IMG/VR virus record: IMGVR_UViG_3300005747_001045
Coordinates: 1 to 38,213 of that record
Source of the DNA: a virus
Direction: 5' to 3' (one strand)
DNA length: 38,213 nt
Under the pieces are notes generated by a model that saw only the letters and a list, made by a program, of their open reading frames with translations, had not been told where the DNA came from and made no database searches. Each line of letters starts with the position of its first letter. Position 1 is the first letter of the stretch. Below, in pieces: positions 17,956-26,387 of this stretch. Position numbers and translations under genes: made by a program.

Positions 17956-18849
17956 TTATTTAATTTCTGTAACTTTTATATTTCTTTTATATGCTGAAGA
18001 ATTTATTTTTGTATCAGCAGTTTCGGGAATAATATGTTCAACACCATATGGATCAATCATTGTTTTATTTTCATTACCTTTTATATTAACTAGTTTTGCC
18101 TTTCTCATTTTCATTCCTGTACGAGGATGAACTTCTTGACCGGTTAAAGTAATTCTACTTCCATTACCTGCACCTATTAAAAGTTCAGTATCATCTTGTT
18201 CCCAACGTGGTCGGTTTTCATTTGGATAACCTACACCTAAACCATAGGCTACTTTCTTAATACCTTTATCTATATCATCTAAAATTCCTAATTTTTTTCC
18301 CCAAAAATCATTTCCGTTTACATCATTATGACTTTTATTTGGTCCAGTAACATATCCCATTTTAGCTGCAGCTCTCATAGTCAACCCTAAAGATATGCCA
18401 ATACTACAATAAGAATTTATCCATCTTTCATGGTGTGAATTTGGTTTTAAAGAACCATCAGCGTTACAGTTTAATTGTGTGTCAGGTTCTTTAGCTACCC
18501 ATATAATGTAAATACTAGCATTTGCTTGTGTGTTTCTCCATGTTGATGGTGGATTTCTTCTATGAGTATTACCCCAAGTATATCTAGATATTTCTTGAAT
18601 TACTTTTCTATCCCATGTATAATATAAATCAAAATGTGATTCATATTGTTTGCTAGGGGTATTTTGAGCAATATACAATAATTCTGCTACATGTCTTTCT
18701 TTATTTTCAATTTTATCATCTTCAAATTTTTTATAATCCCAGTTTCTTTGACATTTAGTAATTTGTTCTAATATTTTATGTTCTTCATCCCAATCATAAG
18801 TCTCATTCATGTATTTTCTCATACCTTTTTCGTATCTGTTTATTGCCAT
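17956..18849 (-). CDS. nitroreductase-fold-like protein (tentative)
   Basis: A 297-residue protein with an AAGGAAT ribosome site. The central part, YCSIGISLGLTMRAAAKMGYV (residues about 155-176), resembles the helix of FMN-dependent nitroreductases where flavin-contacting residues lie, and the following KKLGILDDI/VGYPNE pattern also fits. The N-terminal ~90 residues are charged and helical and the C-terminus is polar, ending KRNIKVTEIK. A clear nitroreductase (21153-21842) is in the same operon but is shorter and only weakly similar. The substrate is unknown; it could be a divergent oxidoreductase that serves the sugar-modification genes. Alternative: an unrelated phage family. Confidence 0.45.
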   Translation of the reverse strand: MAINRYEKGMRKYMNETYDWDEEHKILEQITKCQRNWDYKKFEDDKIENKERHVAELLYIAQNTPSKQYESHFDLYYTWDRKVIQEISRYTWGNTHRRNPPSTWRNTQANASIYIIWVAKEPDTQLNCNADGSLKPNSHHERWINSYCSIGISLGLTMRAAAKMGYVTGPNKSHNDVNGNDFWGKKLGILDDIDKGIKKVAYGLGVGYPNENRPRWEQDDTELLIGAGNGSRITLTGQEVHPRTGMKMRKAKLVNIKGNENKTMIDPYGVEHIIPETADTKINSSAYKRNIKVTEIK

Positions 18850-18874
18850 TTCTAATATTCCTTTCTAAATTTTT

Positions 18875-19483
18875 TTATATCTTACCCACTAATAAAAATC
18901 TTGTTCCTCTTTCGTCTGTGACTTCATCTTCAGCTAAGACTTTTGATGTAACTGGTAATTGTTTTTTAAATTGTTCTATATCATCAACACAATTATTATG
19001 TCCTTCTATATCCCACATATTATTTGAAGTAAAGGCAAAATGAGCTTTAGTATCTATTTTTAATTCGTTCATAGATGGCATATGCTCACAAGAAGTATTG
19101 ATAATTAAATCAGTTTTTTTAATTCTACTTGAATCGGGTGCCCAATCAAAAACATCTGCTATTATGAAATCTACATTTTTATAATGTGAAAACAATCTAT
19201 TTTTAGCTATACTTACAACTTCATTATCCAAATCTATTAATGTAATTCTTTTTACTTTTTTAAACGCTGGTATTAATATGCTACCATACCAACCACCAAA
19301 AATAACTATTTCACTATTAGAATTTATATCAATATTGTTGTATATCATATTTACTAATTTTTCTTTAGTTCTAAATTGATTAGGACTATATGAATCTAAA
19401 AGATCATCATTGTGTCTGGCCTCTGCCATTATATTTTTAAATAATTGTAAATCTATATCCATTTTATTGATTATTGTTTCCAA
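18875..19483 (-). CDS. SAM-dependent methyltransferase-like protein
   Basis: A 202-residue protein with a class I methyltransferase pattern: EIVIFGGWYGSILIPA (residues about 58-73, motif I position), ITLIDLDNEVVSIAKNRL (motif II acidic residue at the strand end), and VDFIIADVF followed by DLIINTSCEH (motif IV position). Motif I has FGGWYG where canonical enzymes have GxGxG. The first ATG overlaps the upstream gene by 13 bases; an internal Met at residue 8 is an alternative start. Target unknown; in this operon a sugar or peptide O/N-methylation would fit. Confidence in the fold is moderate. Confidence 0.6.
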   Translation of the reverse strand: METIINKMDIDLQLFKNIMAEARHNDDLLDSYSPNQFRTKEKLVNMIYNNIDINSNSEIVIFGGWYGSILIPAFKKVKRITLIDLDNEVVSIAKNRLFSHYKNVDFIIADVFDWAPDSSRIKKTDLIINTSCEHMPSMNELKIDTKAHFAFTSNNMWDIEGHNNCVDDIEQFKKQLPVTSKVLAEDEVTDERGTRFLLVGKI

Positions 19484-20259
19484 TATTTATACAAAGTGTT
19501 AGTGTTATTTTCATGTACAGTTCTACCTACACCTGTATAATGGAAAATTTTTAATTTTTCATCTGGTTCGTCTAGTAACATATAATCAGTATCAAATGTT
19601 TTTGAATATAACATGTTTAACTGTATCATATCTTCTTTATTTTCGGTGTATTTACCTAACCATTCTGGTGGTGTTAAAGTTAACTTACTTTCTTTTTCAA
19701 ATATTTTCCAATCAACATAATTCTGTTCTCCATAATACTTAAAATGTACCTTACCTATATTATAATAGTGTAATTGCCAATAAGACGGGTTGAGTGCAAA
19801 ATCGTCCCATACATGCTTTAATTGTCCTGATTTAAACTTGTAAAAGCCTCCGTTTAACGGTAGAATATTATGATCACGTAACTTTTCAGGATCTTTAATT
19901 TTTTTAGTATCATTATTCCACCAAACACCATAAGATACTAACTCATTATCTCCAACAGGAAAACCTATAAGATCGTCTACGTTACCTACAATAACTTGAT
20001 CTATATCCATTATTATTATATCATCACCTGGTTGTTGGCCACCAAATAAAGGACTAAAGAATTTTAATTTATGCCAGTGTTTTTTAATATCACTATGATG
20101 ATTATATGGTAGTACAATGTCAGCTTCAACATTAGGATCATCACTTATACATACTGATATAAAAGGTATGGTACTATTCTTTCTTAAAGCTTTATAAAAG
20201 TTACCAACATAATCTGGTGTATAACTACCTTTATAATATACAGTACATATTCTAAGCAT
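19471..20259 (-). CDS. GT-A-type glycosyltransferase (GT8-like)
   Basis: A 262-residue protein. The N-terminus ICTVYYKGSYTPDYVGNFY is typical of GT8-like enzymes. IIIMDIDQVIVGN (D85-x-D87) is the metal-binding DxD followed by the usual VGN. LPLNGGFYKFKSG gives the acceptor-side N-x-G motif. A C-terminal IFHYTGVGR holds the late His found in GT8 enzymes (HxxGxxKPW position). Length is near the family norm. It overlaps genes on both sides (8 bases with the upstream GT and 13 with the methyltransferase). It probably adds a hexose to a cell-surface or virion acceptor, or builds a sugar intermediate; the acceptor is not known. Confidence 0.72.
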   Translation of the reverse strand: MLRICTVYYKGSYTPDYVGNFYKALRKNSTIPFISVCISDDPNVEADIVLPYNHHSDIKKHWHKLKFFSPLFGGQQPGDDIIIMDIDQVIVGNVDDLIGFPVGDNELVSYGVWWNNDTKKIKDPEKLRDHNILPLNGGFYKFKSGQLKHVWDDFALNPSYWQLHYYNIGKVHFKYYGEQNYVDWKIFEKESKLTLTPPEWLGKYTENKEDMIQLNMLYSKTFDTDYMLLDEPDEKLKIFHYTGVGRTVHENNTNTLYKYWKQ

Positions 20260-21136
20260 TAATGTTTCTCCAAACTATATCAAACCTTTTGTTAATGGCA
20301 TGTATGAAGTTTGCAGTTGAAGGTATAAACATTTGTGTATCAAAGAAATAATGCCATTTTTGATCTAACCATTGTACCGGTACTTTATGTTCTTTTAATT
20401 TAACAGCAAATATTGTTTCATTATCATAACCAAAAAAATCAGCAATCTTTTTAGGAAATATATCTGTTTCTCCTATAAGACTTTTCATTAATTGTATTGT
20501 TTCTTTAAAATCTTTAAAATATTCTAATTGATCTAAATGTTTTTTACTAATGCCTACTATACCTGTATTGATAACATCATTTTCAGGACTTAATCCTTTT
20601 TCTATTAACATAGCCTGAGCATTATAGAATTTTGCATTAGGACTTCTTATAGTTTGTGTTTTATCAGTTATCTTTTGAATAGGAGATACTCTCTCGTTAT
20701 TATTTAAAACGCATACACCTTTTGATAAGTCCCACACTTCAAAAAAGTTTTCAGTAGTATTGGTAACTACATCAAAGTCTAGATATAAAACTTCATCATA
20801 CTCTTTACTAAATTCATATAATAAATGTATTTTGAAAAAATTAACTATGTTATAACTTGTGATTTCTGGATAAAATTCTCTCATCCACTTATAATAATCA
20901 ATATAACTAGTATCTAAAGAACCAAATTTTGTATCGTTTTCTACCATTACAAAATCTATACCTATTGATTTAGCATAGTTGACTTTATTTTCTACTAACT
21001 GTTTATAGTTTTTTTGAAACTCATTTTTAGTATTGTAGTTTGTAGGTATGGCTCCTTCTTTTTTTATATGTTTATCAAATATATCTAATTCTTCTTTAGG
21101 TATATCTATGAATAAACTGAATATTACTCTTTTCAT
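20252..21136 (-). CDS. GT-A-type glycosyltransferase
   Basis: A 294-residue protein with an AAAGGAG ribosome site before its ATG. The fold markers are the N-terminal strand RVIFSLFID, EVLYLDFDVV with D120-x-D122 after a hydrophobic strand (DxD), NTGIVGISKKHL near residues 190-200 (acceptor-side NTG), and a late HAINKRFDIVW. It is related in layout to the two other DxD transferases of this operon but shares little sequence with them. The donor sugar is unknown. It overlaps the next GT by eight bases, so the pair is probably translated together. Confidence 0.65.
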   Translation of the reverse strand: MKRVIFSLFIDIPKEELDIFDKHIKKEGAIPTNYNTKNEFQKNYKQLVENKVNYAKSIGIDFVMVENDTKFGSLDTSYIDYYKWMREFYPEITSYNIVNFFKIHLLYEFSKEYDEVLYLDFDVVTNTTENFFEVWDLSKGVCVLNNNERVSPIQKITDKTQTIRSPNAKFYNAQAMLIEKGLSPENDVINTGIVGISKKHLDQLEYFKDFKETIQLMKSLIGETDIFPKKIADFFGYDNETIFAVKLKEHKVPVQWLDQKWHYFFDTQMFIPSTANFIHAINKRFDIVWRNINA

Positions 21137-21152
21137 TTCACTCCTTTTCTTA

Positions 21153-21842
21153 TTATAACCAAGTAACTATTTCTTCTATTTCAGGTTTAATATCTTCACT
21201 AACACTTAAAGGTGTTAATGTTTGTCTTCTAGTTTTTTCAGCATAACCAATACTCATCATAGAAATTGGCATACGTGTACACCATTTTAATCCAGCGTCT
21301 TGCCATTGTTTTTGATCTCTAATGAAACATGAGTTATATGATATATCAATGTCTTTTTCTAACAAATAATTTGTTAAATTTTGCATAAAGAGTCCTACTT
21401 CTACAGCAAAAACAGAAACAAGCCTATCTGCCTTTTCCTCAATCATTTGTTCAGGATGATGTCCTTCAGCTATTTTTTTTTCATAAAATTTGTTTGCTTT
21501 TTTACATACTCTAGCAGTAATAACTACCAAATAAGGATTTAATTTTATATGTTCGTAGAAAGGATTTACTGCCCCACCTTGTGTATGATTTTGATATCCT
21601 GCTTTAACGGCATCGTCTTCGGCTCTAATATGATCCTTACGTACCATACTATAAACAGCGTCTTTGTCTTTCTGTTTTTCAGGACCTAAAACAAATACCT
21701 CATATGGATTAAAATTATTTTTAGATGGTGATGTTTTCCATGCCTTCCATAAAGCGTCCTTGACCTCATCTAACGGAGGTATTTTTTCACTATACTTTCT
21801 AACGTGTCTTCTTTTTGTTTCTAATAATTCAAATGTGTTCAT
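21153..21842 (-). CDS. nitroreductase family protein (FMN-dependent)
   Basis: A 229-residue protein close to the family size. The N-terminus RRHVRKYSEKIPP (residues about 11-23) is the classic RxSxRxF-type FMN-phosphate-binding start, followed by a WKTSPSKNNFNPYEVFVL segment (S/N flavin contacts and N-x-x-P/W core). VEVGLFMQNLTNYLLEKDID and a C-terminal MSIGY before a short tail complete the fold. Members use NAD(P)H and FMN to reduce nitro, quinone or enone groups, or dehalogenate; the phage substrate is unknown. Unlike many operon neighbours it leaves small gaps on both sides. Confidence 0.78.
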   Translation of the reverse strand: MNTFELLETKRRHVRKYSEKIPPLDEVKDALWKAWKTSPSKNNFNPYEVFVLGPEKQKDKDAVYSMVRKDHIRAEDDAVKAGYQNHTQGGAVNPFYEHIKLNPYLVVITARVCKKANKFYEKKIAEGHHPEQMIEEKADRLVSVFAVEVGLFMQNLTNYLLEKDIDISYNSCFIRDQKQWQDAGLKWCTRMPISMMSIGYAEKTRRQTLTPLSVSEDIKPEIEEIVTWL

Positions 21843-21843
21843 A

Positions 21844-23367
21844 TTATTTTCTTATTATATAGTCATTAATAACTAGTATATCTAATGCTGTCTTTTTAAA
21901 TGTTTTTAATGCATGTTCAGGACTTTCTACAATAGGTTCTTGACAATTAAAACTTGTATTAAGCAACATGGGTACGCCAGTAATTTCTCCAAACTCTCTT
22001 ATTAGTTCATAGAATTTACTATTGTCATTTTTGTTTACAGTTTGTATTCTAGCAGTACCATCAACGTGAGTAACACCAGGTATTACTGATTTTTTATATT
22101 CTTTAACCTTACATATTCTTGACATATAAGGACTAGGTAAATTAGTATCAAAATATTCTTTATAGTGTTCTTCTAAAACTGCTGGTGCAAATGGTCTAAA
22201 GTCTTCTCTCATTTTTATTGTGCCATTGATGATATCTTTGATATCAGGATTACGAGGGTCAGCTAATATACTTCTATTACCTAATGCTCTATTACCACTT
22301 TCTGATTTACCTTGAAACCAACCTACTATTTTACCATCAGCAATTGCCTGAGCAACTTCTTTGTATGAAATTAACTTTTCAGCACCTTTATAGTAATCAT
22401 ATGATTTACCAGCATAAACGTTAGACTTATGTACATTATTATTTATTGTATAATCGGCATGTTGATAAGCACCAATAGCTTGGCCTTCATCACCTATTGC
22501 AGGTGGAACAAATACATTATCCCATTTTTCGGTAAACATTTCATTACAATAACCGTTATATGCAACACCACCAGCAAGACATAAGTTATCTGAACTTTTT
22601 AAAGGATAAACATGTTCTTTAATTCTTTCCATAGTAATTTCTTGTAGTGTATATGCTAAATCATCTATACCATGTTTATCTATTTCTATGTGTTTCCATT
22701 CAGGATACTTTCTTTCTAAAATAGGTCCTTCTAATATAGTGGTTAATACATTATAATAGTAATCACTATGTTTACCATAACCAACTTTACCCATAAGTTT
22801 ACTTGCACCTAATGTTCCAAAACCTGTAAGATTAGACATATGATTCCACAACCAGCCAATAGGAAGTTGTGATGATAAATTAGTTGCTTTACCGTCTCTA
22901 TCAAAAAATAAACATCTATATCTTGAGCCAATACCATCTATTGCAAGTACATCACTTTGTTGATAACCTGAATTTAAAAATGCATAAGCGGCATGTGATT
23001 GATGATGATCAATATAATAGATACCGTCTTTATAATGATTTTGCCATAATGATTTAACTTCATAGTCTAAAATCTCATCGTGACCTTTGAATATAGTATT
23101 AAATAATTCTTCTTTTGATTTTCTTATACCACCATAAGTATATGTAAATGCTAAAACACCCTCCTCTGGCTTTTTAAGATATTCACTTAAAAATTCATCA
23201 TTTAAAGTATAATCACCAGGATTTAATATATCTGATTGATGATTGTAAGCTTCTGCTCTGTATGGTAGATTATGTTTAAATCTAGTGTGTCTTTCTCTTT
23301 GATTGTGATATACACCATCATAGGTATTGTGATCGTGTAAGTTAATTGCAACAGCATTTATTTTCAT
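21844..23367 (-). CDS. O-carbamoyltransferase (NodU/CmcH family)
   Basis: A 507-residue protein starting MKINAVAINLHDH. I prefer this ATG to the one 12 bases upstream because that upstream ATGGAG contains the GGAG ribosome site of this start. HHQSHAAYAF (residues 121-130) is the conserved carbamoyl-transfer motif. LAIDGIGSR, LAGGVAYN, ALGNRSILADPR, RPFAPAVL and NTSFN (470-474) complete the actin-like ATP-dependent domain and the YrdC-like C-terminal region. The family transfers carbamoyl from carbamoyl phosphate to hydroxyl groups of sugars or antibiotics. NodU/CmcH-like genes are known cargo in marine T4-like phages. A late-promoter octamer lies just upstream, at the DUF59 stop. Confidence 0.9.
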   Translation of the reverse strand: MKINAVAINLHDHNTYDGVYHNQRERHTRFKHNLPYRAEAYNHQSDILNPGDYTLNDEFLSEYLKKPEEGVLAFTYTYGGIRKSKEELFNTIFKGHDEILDYEVKSLWQNHYKDGIYYIDHHQSHAAYAFLNSGYQQSDVLAIDGIGSRYRCLFFDRDGKATNLSSQLPIGWLWNHMSNLTGFGTLGASKLMGKVGYGKHSDYYYNVLTTILEGPILERKYPEWKHIEIDKHGIDDLAYTLQEITMERIKEHVYPLKSSDNLCLAGGVAYNGYCNEMFTEKWDNVFVPPAIGDEGQAIGAYQHADYTINNNVHKSNVYAGKSYDYYKGAEKLISYKEVAQAIADGKIVGWFQGKSESGNRALGNRSILADPRNPDIKDIINGTIKMREDFRPFAPAVLEEHYKEYFDTNLPSPYMSRICKVKEYKKSVIPGVTHVDGTARIQTVNKNDNSKFYELIREFGEITGVPMLLNTSFNCQEPIVESPEHALKTFKKTALDILVINDYIIRK

Positions 23368-23391
23368 TTTATTCTCCATTCTTAATAAATT

Positions 23392-23399
23392 TATTTATA
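23392..23399 (-). promoter_or_regulatory. possible late promoter (TATAAATA) before the carbamoyltransferase
   Basis: TATAAATA on the minus strand overlaps the stop codon of the DUF59 gene. The predicted start near 23386 would give a leader of about 19 bases that includes the GGAG site of the carbamoyltransferase. In an AT-rich genome a single such octamer can arise by chance. Confidence 0.35.
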
Positions 23400-23763
23400 A
23401 TCCCATTAAATCTCTTATTTCGGGATCAATCATATCCCTAGACCACGTAGGTGTCATTGTAATTCTAACTTTGCATTTAAGTCCTGGTATACTTTCAACG
23501 GCTTGTCTTACTCCGTTAACTATTTCATCTACGGCAGGACAAAAAGCAGACGTTAAACTCATTAATACAAATACATATCTTTCAGAGGTAACTTTAACAT
23601 CATATATAAGTCCGAGTGTGTATATATCTGTAGAAATTTCAGGATCATAACAAGTTTTAAGTTTCTCTGTAATTTTATTAATAAACTCTAGACGCATTTC
23701 TTGATCGTCTTTAATATCTGATAAAGTAGCGTTTACTTGTGGATCAATTGATGGTTCATTCAT
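23395..23763 (-). CDS. DUF59/MIP18 (SufT/PaaD-like) Fe-S assembly protein
   Basis: A 122-residue protein. CYDPEISTDIYTLGLIYDVKV (residues about 38-58) matches the DPEI-x-N/D-I-x-x-LGLIYDI signature. MSLTSAFCPAVDEI holds the conserved Cys of the (M)T(x)C(P) loop. The C-terminus TMTPTWSRDMIDPEIRDLMGL corresponds to the WSPxMI/SEExRxxLG ending of the family. Such proteins act in maturation of Fe-S proteins. The operon encodes several radical SAM proteins that need [4Fe-4S] clusters, so a supporting role is plausible but inferred. An N-terminal extension of about 20 residues is unremarkable. Confidence 0.85.
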   Translation of the reverse strand: MNEPSIDPQVNATLSDIKDDQEMRLEFINKITEKLKTCYDPEISTDIYTLGLIYDVKVTSERYVFVLMSLTSAFCPAVDEIVNGVRQAVESIPGLKCKVRITMTPTWSRDMIDPEIRDLMGL

Positions 23764-23766
23764 AAT

Positions 23767-24081
23767 TTATTTTTTACTTTCTATTGTACAAACTCTTTTA
23801 CAAGGTTTAGGTGCCTTATCATAATCAATCAAACTATTTGGTAAAGTTTTTTTAAACCACTCTTTATTTAGTATATTTTTTAAAGAGTCATTTTTTATGT
23901 TATATTCTTCTTTTTTAGATAGATAGTCTTTTATAATAGGATGTGATCTACCATCAGTTTCTTTTTTGTTTTCATAATCTATAAAATGTAATTTTAAAAA
24001 ACAACATTGAAACACTTGTCCGTCAGGCTGTATTAAACACCTACTACTTTCTTTCCATTTACAAATAATACTTTTAGCCAT
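23767..24081 (-). CDS. stand-alone SPASM-like protein (split from radical SAM)
   Basis: A 104-residue protein that overlaps the preceding radical SAM gene by eight bases. It has Cys residues in ICKWKESSRC, FQCCF and PCKRVC, matching the spacing of the C-terminal part of the fused enzyme at 17015-17941 (PKCLK, LPCCW, RCLTMC). It reads as the auxiliary-cluster module detached from its radical SAM partner. Its frame is +1 to that of the upstream gene, and it has its own ATG inside the overlap, so separate translation by coupling is more likely than frameshifting. It may bind an auxiliary Fe-S cluster and associate with the 24074-24772 product. Confidence 0.7.
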   Translation of the reverse strand: MAKSIICKWKESSRCLIQPDGQVFQCCFLKLHFIDYENKKETDGRSHPIIKDYLSKKEEYNIKNDSLKNILNKEWFKKTLPNSLIDYDKAPKPCKRVCTIESKK

Positions 24082-24772
24082 TTTCTTTATTTTTTGGATA
24101 TTTGTCTACTGCTATCTGTACTGTTGTATCCGTAGCAGCTTCTAAATATTCATCTTCTCCTTTTTCATTGACAAAATGCCATTTTGATTTACCATCAAAT
24201 CTATCTGATAAACAAAATTCATGGTTATGTGATCCCCATTTCTTTGCTAAATCTAATATATCTTTTTTATAATCCTGGTTATGTTTAAATATAATTGTTT
24301 GAGATAACGGTATTGCTTTTGTTTTTGACAAAGCATACATATTATTTAAAGATTTTTTTAATGAAGCACCACGTCTATATTTGGTGTGCATTTCTTCATT
24401 AATACCATCTATATCAAAAACGATTGCTAATCTTTTATCACAATAATTACCTATTTCTTCATAAAACTTTTCTGACCTAATACTACCATTTGTTGTTATG
24501 GTTACTTTAGATTTTATTGAATTGTCTATTATGTAATATATAATCTTTTTTATATCTTTGGCCATCAAAGGATCTCCCCATAAACCACAAAAACTATATT
24601 CTTCCATGTCATCTAAATCATTTATTGGAAAAGCAGTTTGAAACTGTTCTAATGACCAAGTATCTAGAGGAAGTAATTCGTGAGTTTTTAATCCGTTAGG
24701 ATCAGTTCTTCTACATTGTGGGCATTTAATGTTACAAAGATTAGTAACAGAAATATCAACCGTTTTCATCAT
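24074..24772 (-). CDS. radical SAM core protein lacking its own SPASM part
   Basis: A 232-residue protein starting MMKTVDISVTNLC. C13-x3-C17-x2-C20 (CNIKCPQC) ligates the SAM [4Fe-4S] cluster. FCGLWGDPLMAKD (near 62-74), TTNGS and DIDGINEEMHTKYRRG are shared positions with the two paralogues (FCG-x3-DP and DGxxxxxHxKYR). The chain ends just where the SPASM region would start, and the next gene (23767-24081) supplies a SPASM-like Cys pattern. The start overlaps the upstream gene by four bases (ATGA). Substrate unknown. Confidence 0.82.
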   Translation of the reverse strand: MMKTVDISVTNLCNIKCPQCRRTDPNGLKTHELLPLDTWSLEQFQTAFPINDLDDMEEYSFCGLWGDPLMAKDIKKIIYYIIDNSIKSKVTITTNGSIRSEKFYEEIGNYCDKRLAIVFDIDGINEEMHTKYRRGASLKKSLNNMYALSKTKAIPLSQTIIFKHNQDYKKDILDLAKKWGSHNHEFCLSDRFDGKSKWHFVNEKGEDEYLEAATDTTVQIAVDKYPKNKENG

Positions 24773-25608
24773 AATTTTAATATATTACTATACTTTTCAA
24801 TAGGAAAATGTCCTTTCGGTTGTACATATTCTTTACATGTTACACAATACTTCTCATATTTGAATAACTGGAAGTTCATCATCTTATCAATGTTTTCTTT
24901 AGTCATAGGAAAAGACCTAGACAATTCGGTGTTATTTGCAAATTTTTTACTACAGTGTACTATATGTTTTTTTTCAAAATCTATAACAGGTACCATAGGA
25001 AAAGCAGCACACATTTTACGATCTATTTCAGCCGCCTGTGTGTGTACTTCTTCTACATCACCTTTAGATGGTGTTCTACCGTTAAATGCTTTGAACATAG
25101 TATTTTTATGTTCTAATTGTTTTTTAAATTCTGGATAGTTAGCTATATACTTAAAGTAATTAGGCGTTTTAAGTACTACATTATAATTATTCATATCATT
25201 AGGTGCTAGATAATCGTAGTTACCTAATTTTTTTATTTTATCTGGATAAAAATCCAGTGTTAAGTGTTCTACGTATAATATTTCAGGATCTTCTAATATT
25301 TCAGGATATCTTTTTCTTATAAAAGAATTAGATAAAACTTGAGGAATAAAATTAGGATATTCTTTTACCATTGCAATTACTTCACGAAGGTTTTTAATTA
25401 AACCTGGTTCACCACCAAGTAAACATATTCTAACTTTATATTCTTTTAACGCTTCTAAGGTTGATCTTAAAAAATCTAAATCTACTGTCAAGTTTCTCAT
25501 TTCTAGAGTATAACTTGTACAATAATGACAATCTTTATTACAAGACATAGATAAAAAGAAATCTATCGCTAAATAATTTTTTTGTGCGTATTCTAGATCA
25601 AATTTCAT
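24769..25608 (-). CDS. radical SAM enzyme of a different lineage
   Basis: A 279-residue protein. C23-x3-C27-x2-C30 (CNKDCHYC) and LLGGEPGL near residues 63-70 (the GGEP motif) show a radical SAM core. The C-terminal part has Cys residues in KMCAAFP, HCSKKF and YCVTCKEY, consistent with a SPASM or twitch-type auxiliary cluster. It lacks the FCG-x3-DP and DGLPKDSHKYR motifs of the other three, so it is not a close paralogue. It overlaps both neighbours by four bases (ATGA), so it is tightly coupled in the operon. Substrate unknown. Confidence 0.8.
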   Translation of the reverse strand: MKFDLEYAQKNYLAIDFFLSMSCNKDCHYCTSYTLEMRNLTVDLDFLRSTLEALKEYKVRICLLGGEPGLIKNLREVIAMVKEYPNFIPQVLSNSFIRKRYPEILEDPEILYVEHLTLDFYPDKIKKLGNYDYLAPNDMNNYNVVLKTPNYFKYIANYPEFKKQLEHKNTMFKAFNGRTPSKGDVEEVHTQAAEIDRKMCAAFPMVPVIDFEKKHIVHCSKKFANNTELSRSFPMTKENIDKMMNFQLFKYEKYCVTCKEYVQPKGHFPIEKYSNILKL

Positions 25609-26387
25609 ATAATTTTATATATTGAGAGTCTTTGTATAATATCATCTGCTATAAATTTGTGTCCTTTTTCGTTAGGGTGTTTATCTAAAGTAGATACCAT
25701 TCTATCTGTTATATAACCGTTTTTATACAATTTGTGCATAACGTCTAACATACTAAATTGAGTAAAATTAAGTTTATCTTGAGGTATATTATCAGTTAAA
25801 AAATTTTTTATCTTATATTTATATTTTGCAATACATCTTTTTATTTCTGTTTCATCTAATTCACGACTTCTTATTGCTTTATATGGTAGTATCGTATCGT
25901 CTTTTGTCAATTTAGGATTAATTAATATATCTCGTTCAGTAGGCTTTAATCCTTCAAACATACTTTCATAAATAGCTCCCAACATAAAATGGCAATAAGG
26001 TAAATTAAATCTTTCACATAGTATTTGAAAGCTCATAAATTGTCGCATTGATTTTTTTACACAATTTAATAAATCCATAGATTTGTGGACTCTGTTGGAT
26101 CTCCAACGACCAAACCATCCTTCTTGATAATCTTCTCTATGAGATTGTGTCCAAGCTGCTATAACTAATCCTATTTCTTCTTTTGGTGTGTTTAATATTT
26201 CATCTTGTAGAGTAGAATATATAAATTCATTACCTTGACCACCTTTACCTAAACAAACTAGTTCCATACCTAAATGTTTTGCAAGATGTTCGGGCCATTT
26301 TGGCCATGAAAAGTCCCATGTAGGATGGCACACTGATTCAAAATCTAAATCTGTACAACTATCTCCACTAACTATTAATTTTTTCAT
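25605..26387 (-). CDS. SGNH/GDSL hydrolase-like protein, copy A
   Basis: A 260-residue protein. The N-terminal strand LIVSGDSCTD carries the putative nucleophile S10 in a GDS block. GKGGQGNEFIYS supplies the oxyanion Gly/Asn region. DKHPNEKGH (D235, H237) gives the C-terminal catalytic Asp-x-x/His pair typical of SGNH enzymes. It is a tandem paralogue of the next gene upstream: both share a SWPKWPE motif after the N-terminus and a GxGNxxIY motif. SGNH enzymes deacetylate or acetylate sugars, or cleave esters; a carbohydrate esterase role fits the operon. Its start overlaps its paralogue by 20 bases. Confidence 0.72.
   Translation of the reverse strand: MKKLIVSGDSCTDLDFESVCHPTWDFSWPKWPEHLAKHLGMELVCLGKGGQGNEFIYSTLQDEILNTPKEEIGLVIAAWTQSHREDYQEGWFGRWRSNRVHKSMDLLNCVKKSMRQFMSFQILCERFNLPYCHFMLGAIYESMFEGLKPTERDILINPKLTKDDTILPYKAIRSRELDETEIKRCIAKYKYKIKNFLTDNIPQDKLNFTQFSMLDVMHKLYKNGYITDRMVSTLDKHPNEKGHKFIADDIIQRLSIYKII

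Noticed and set aside
23368-23379. Upstream ATG of the carbamoyltransferase
   Set aside because: The four extra codons contain the GGAG ribosome site for the ATG at 23367, and the family's first strand starts right after that second Met.
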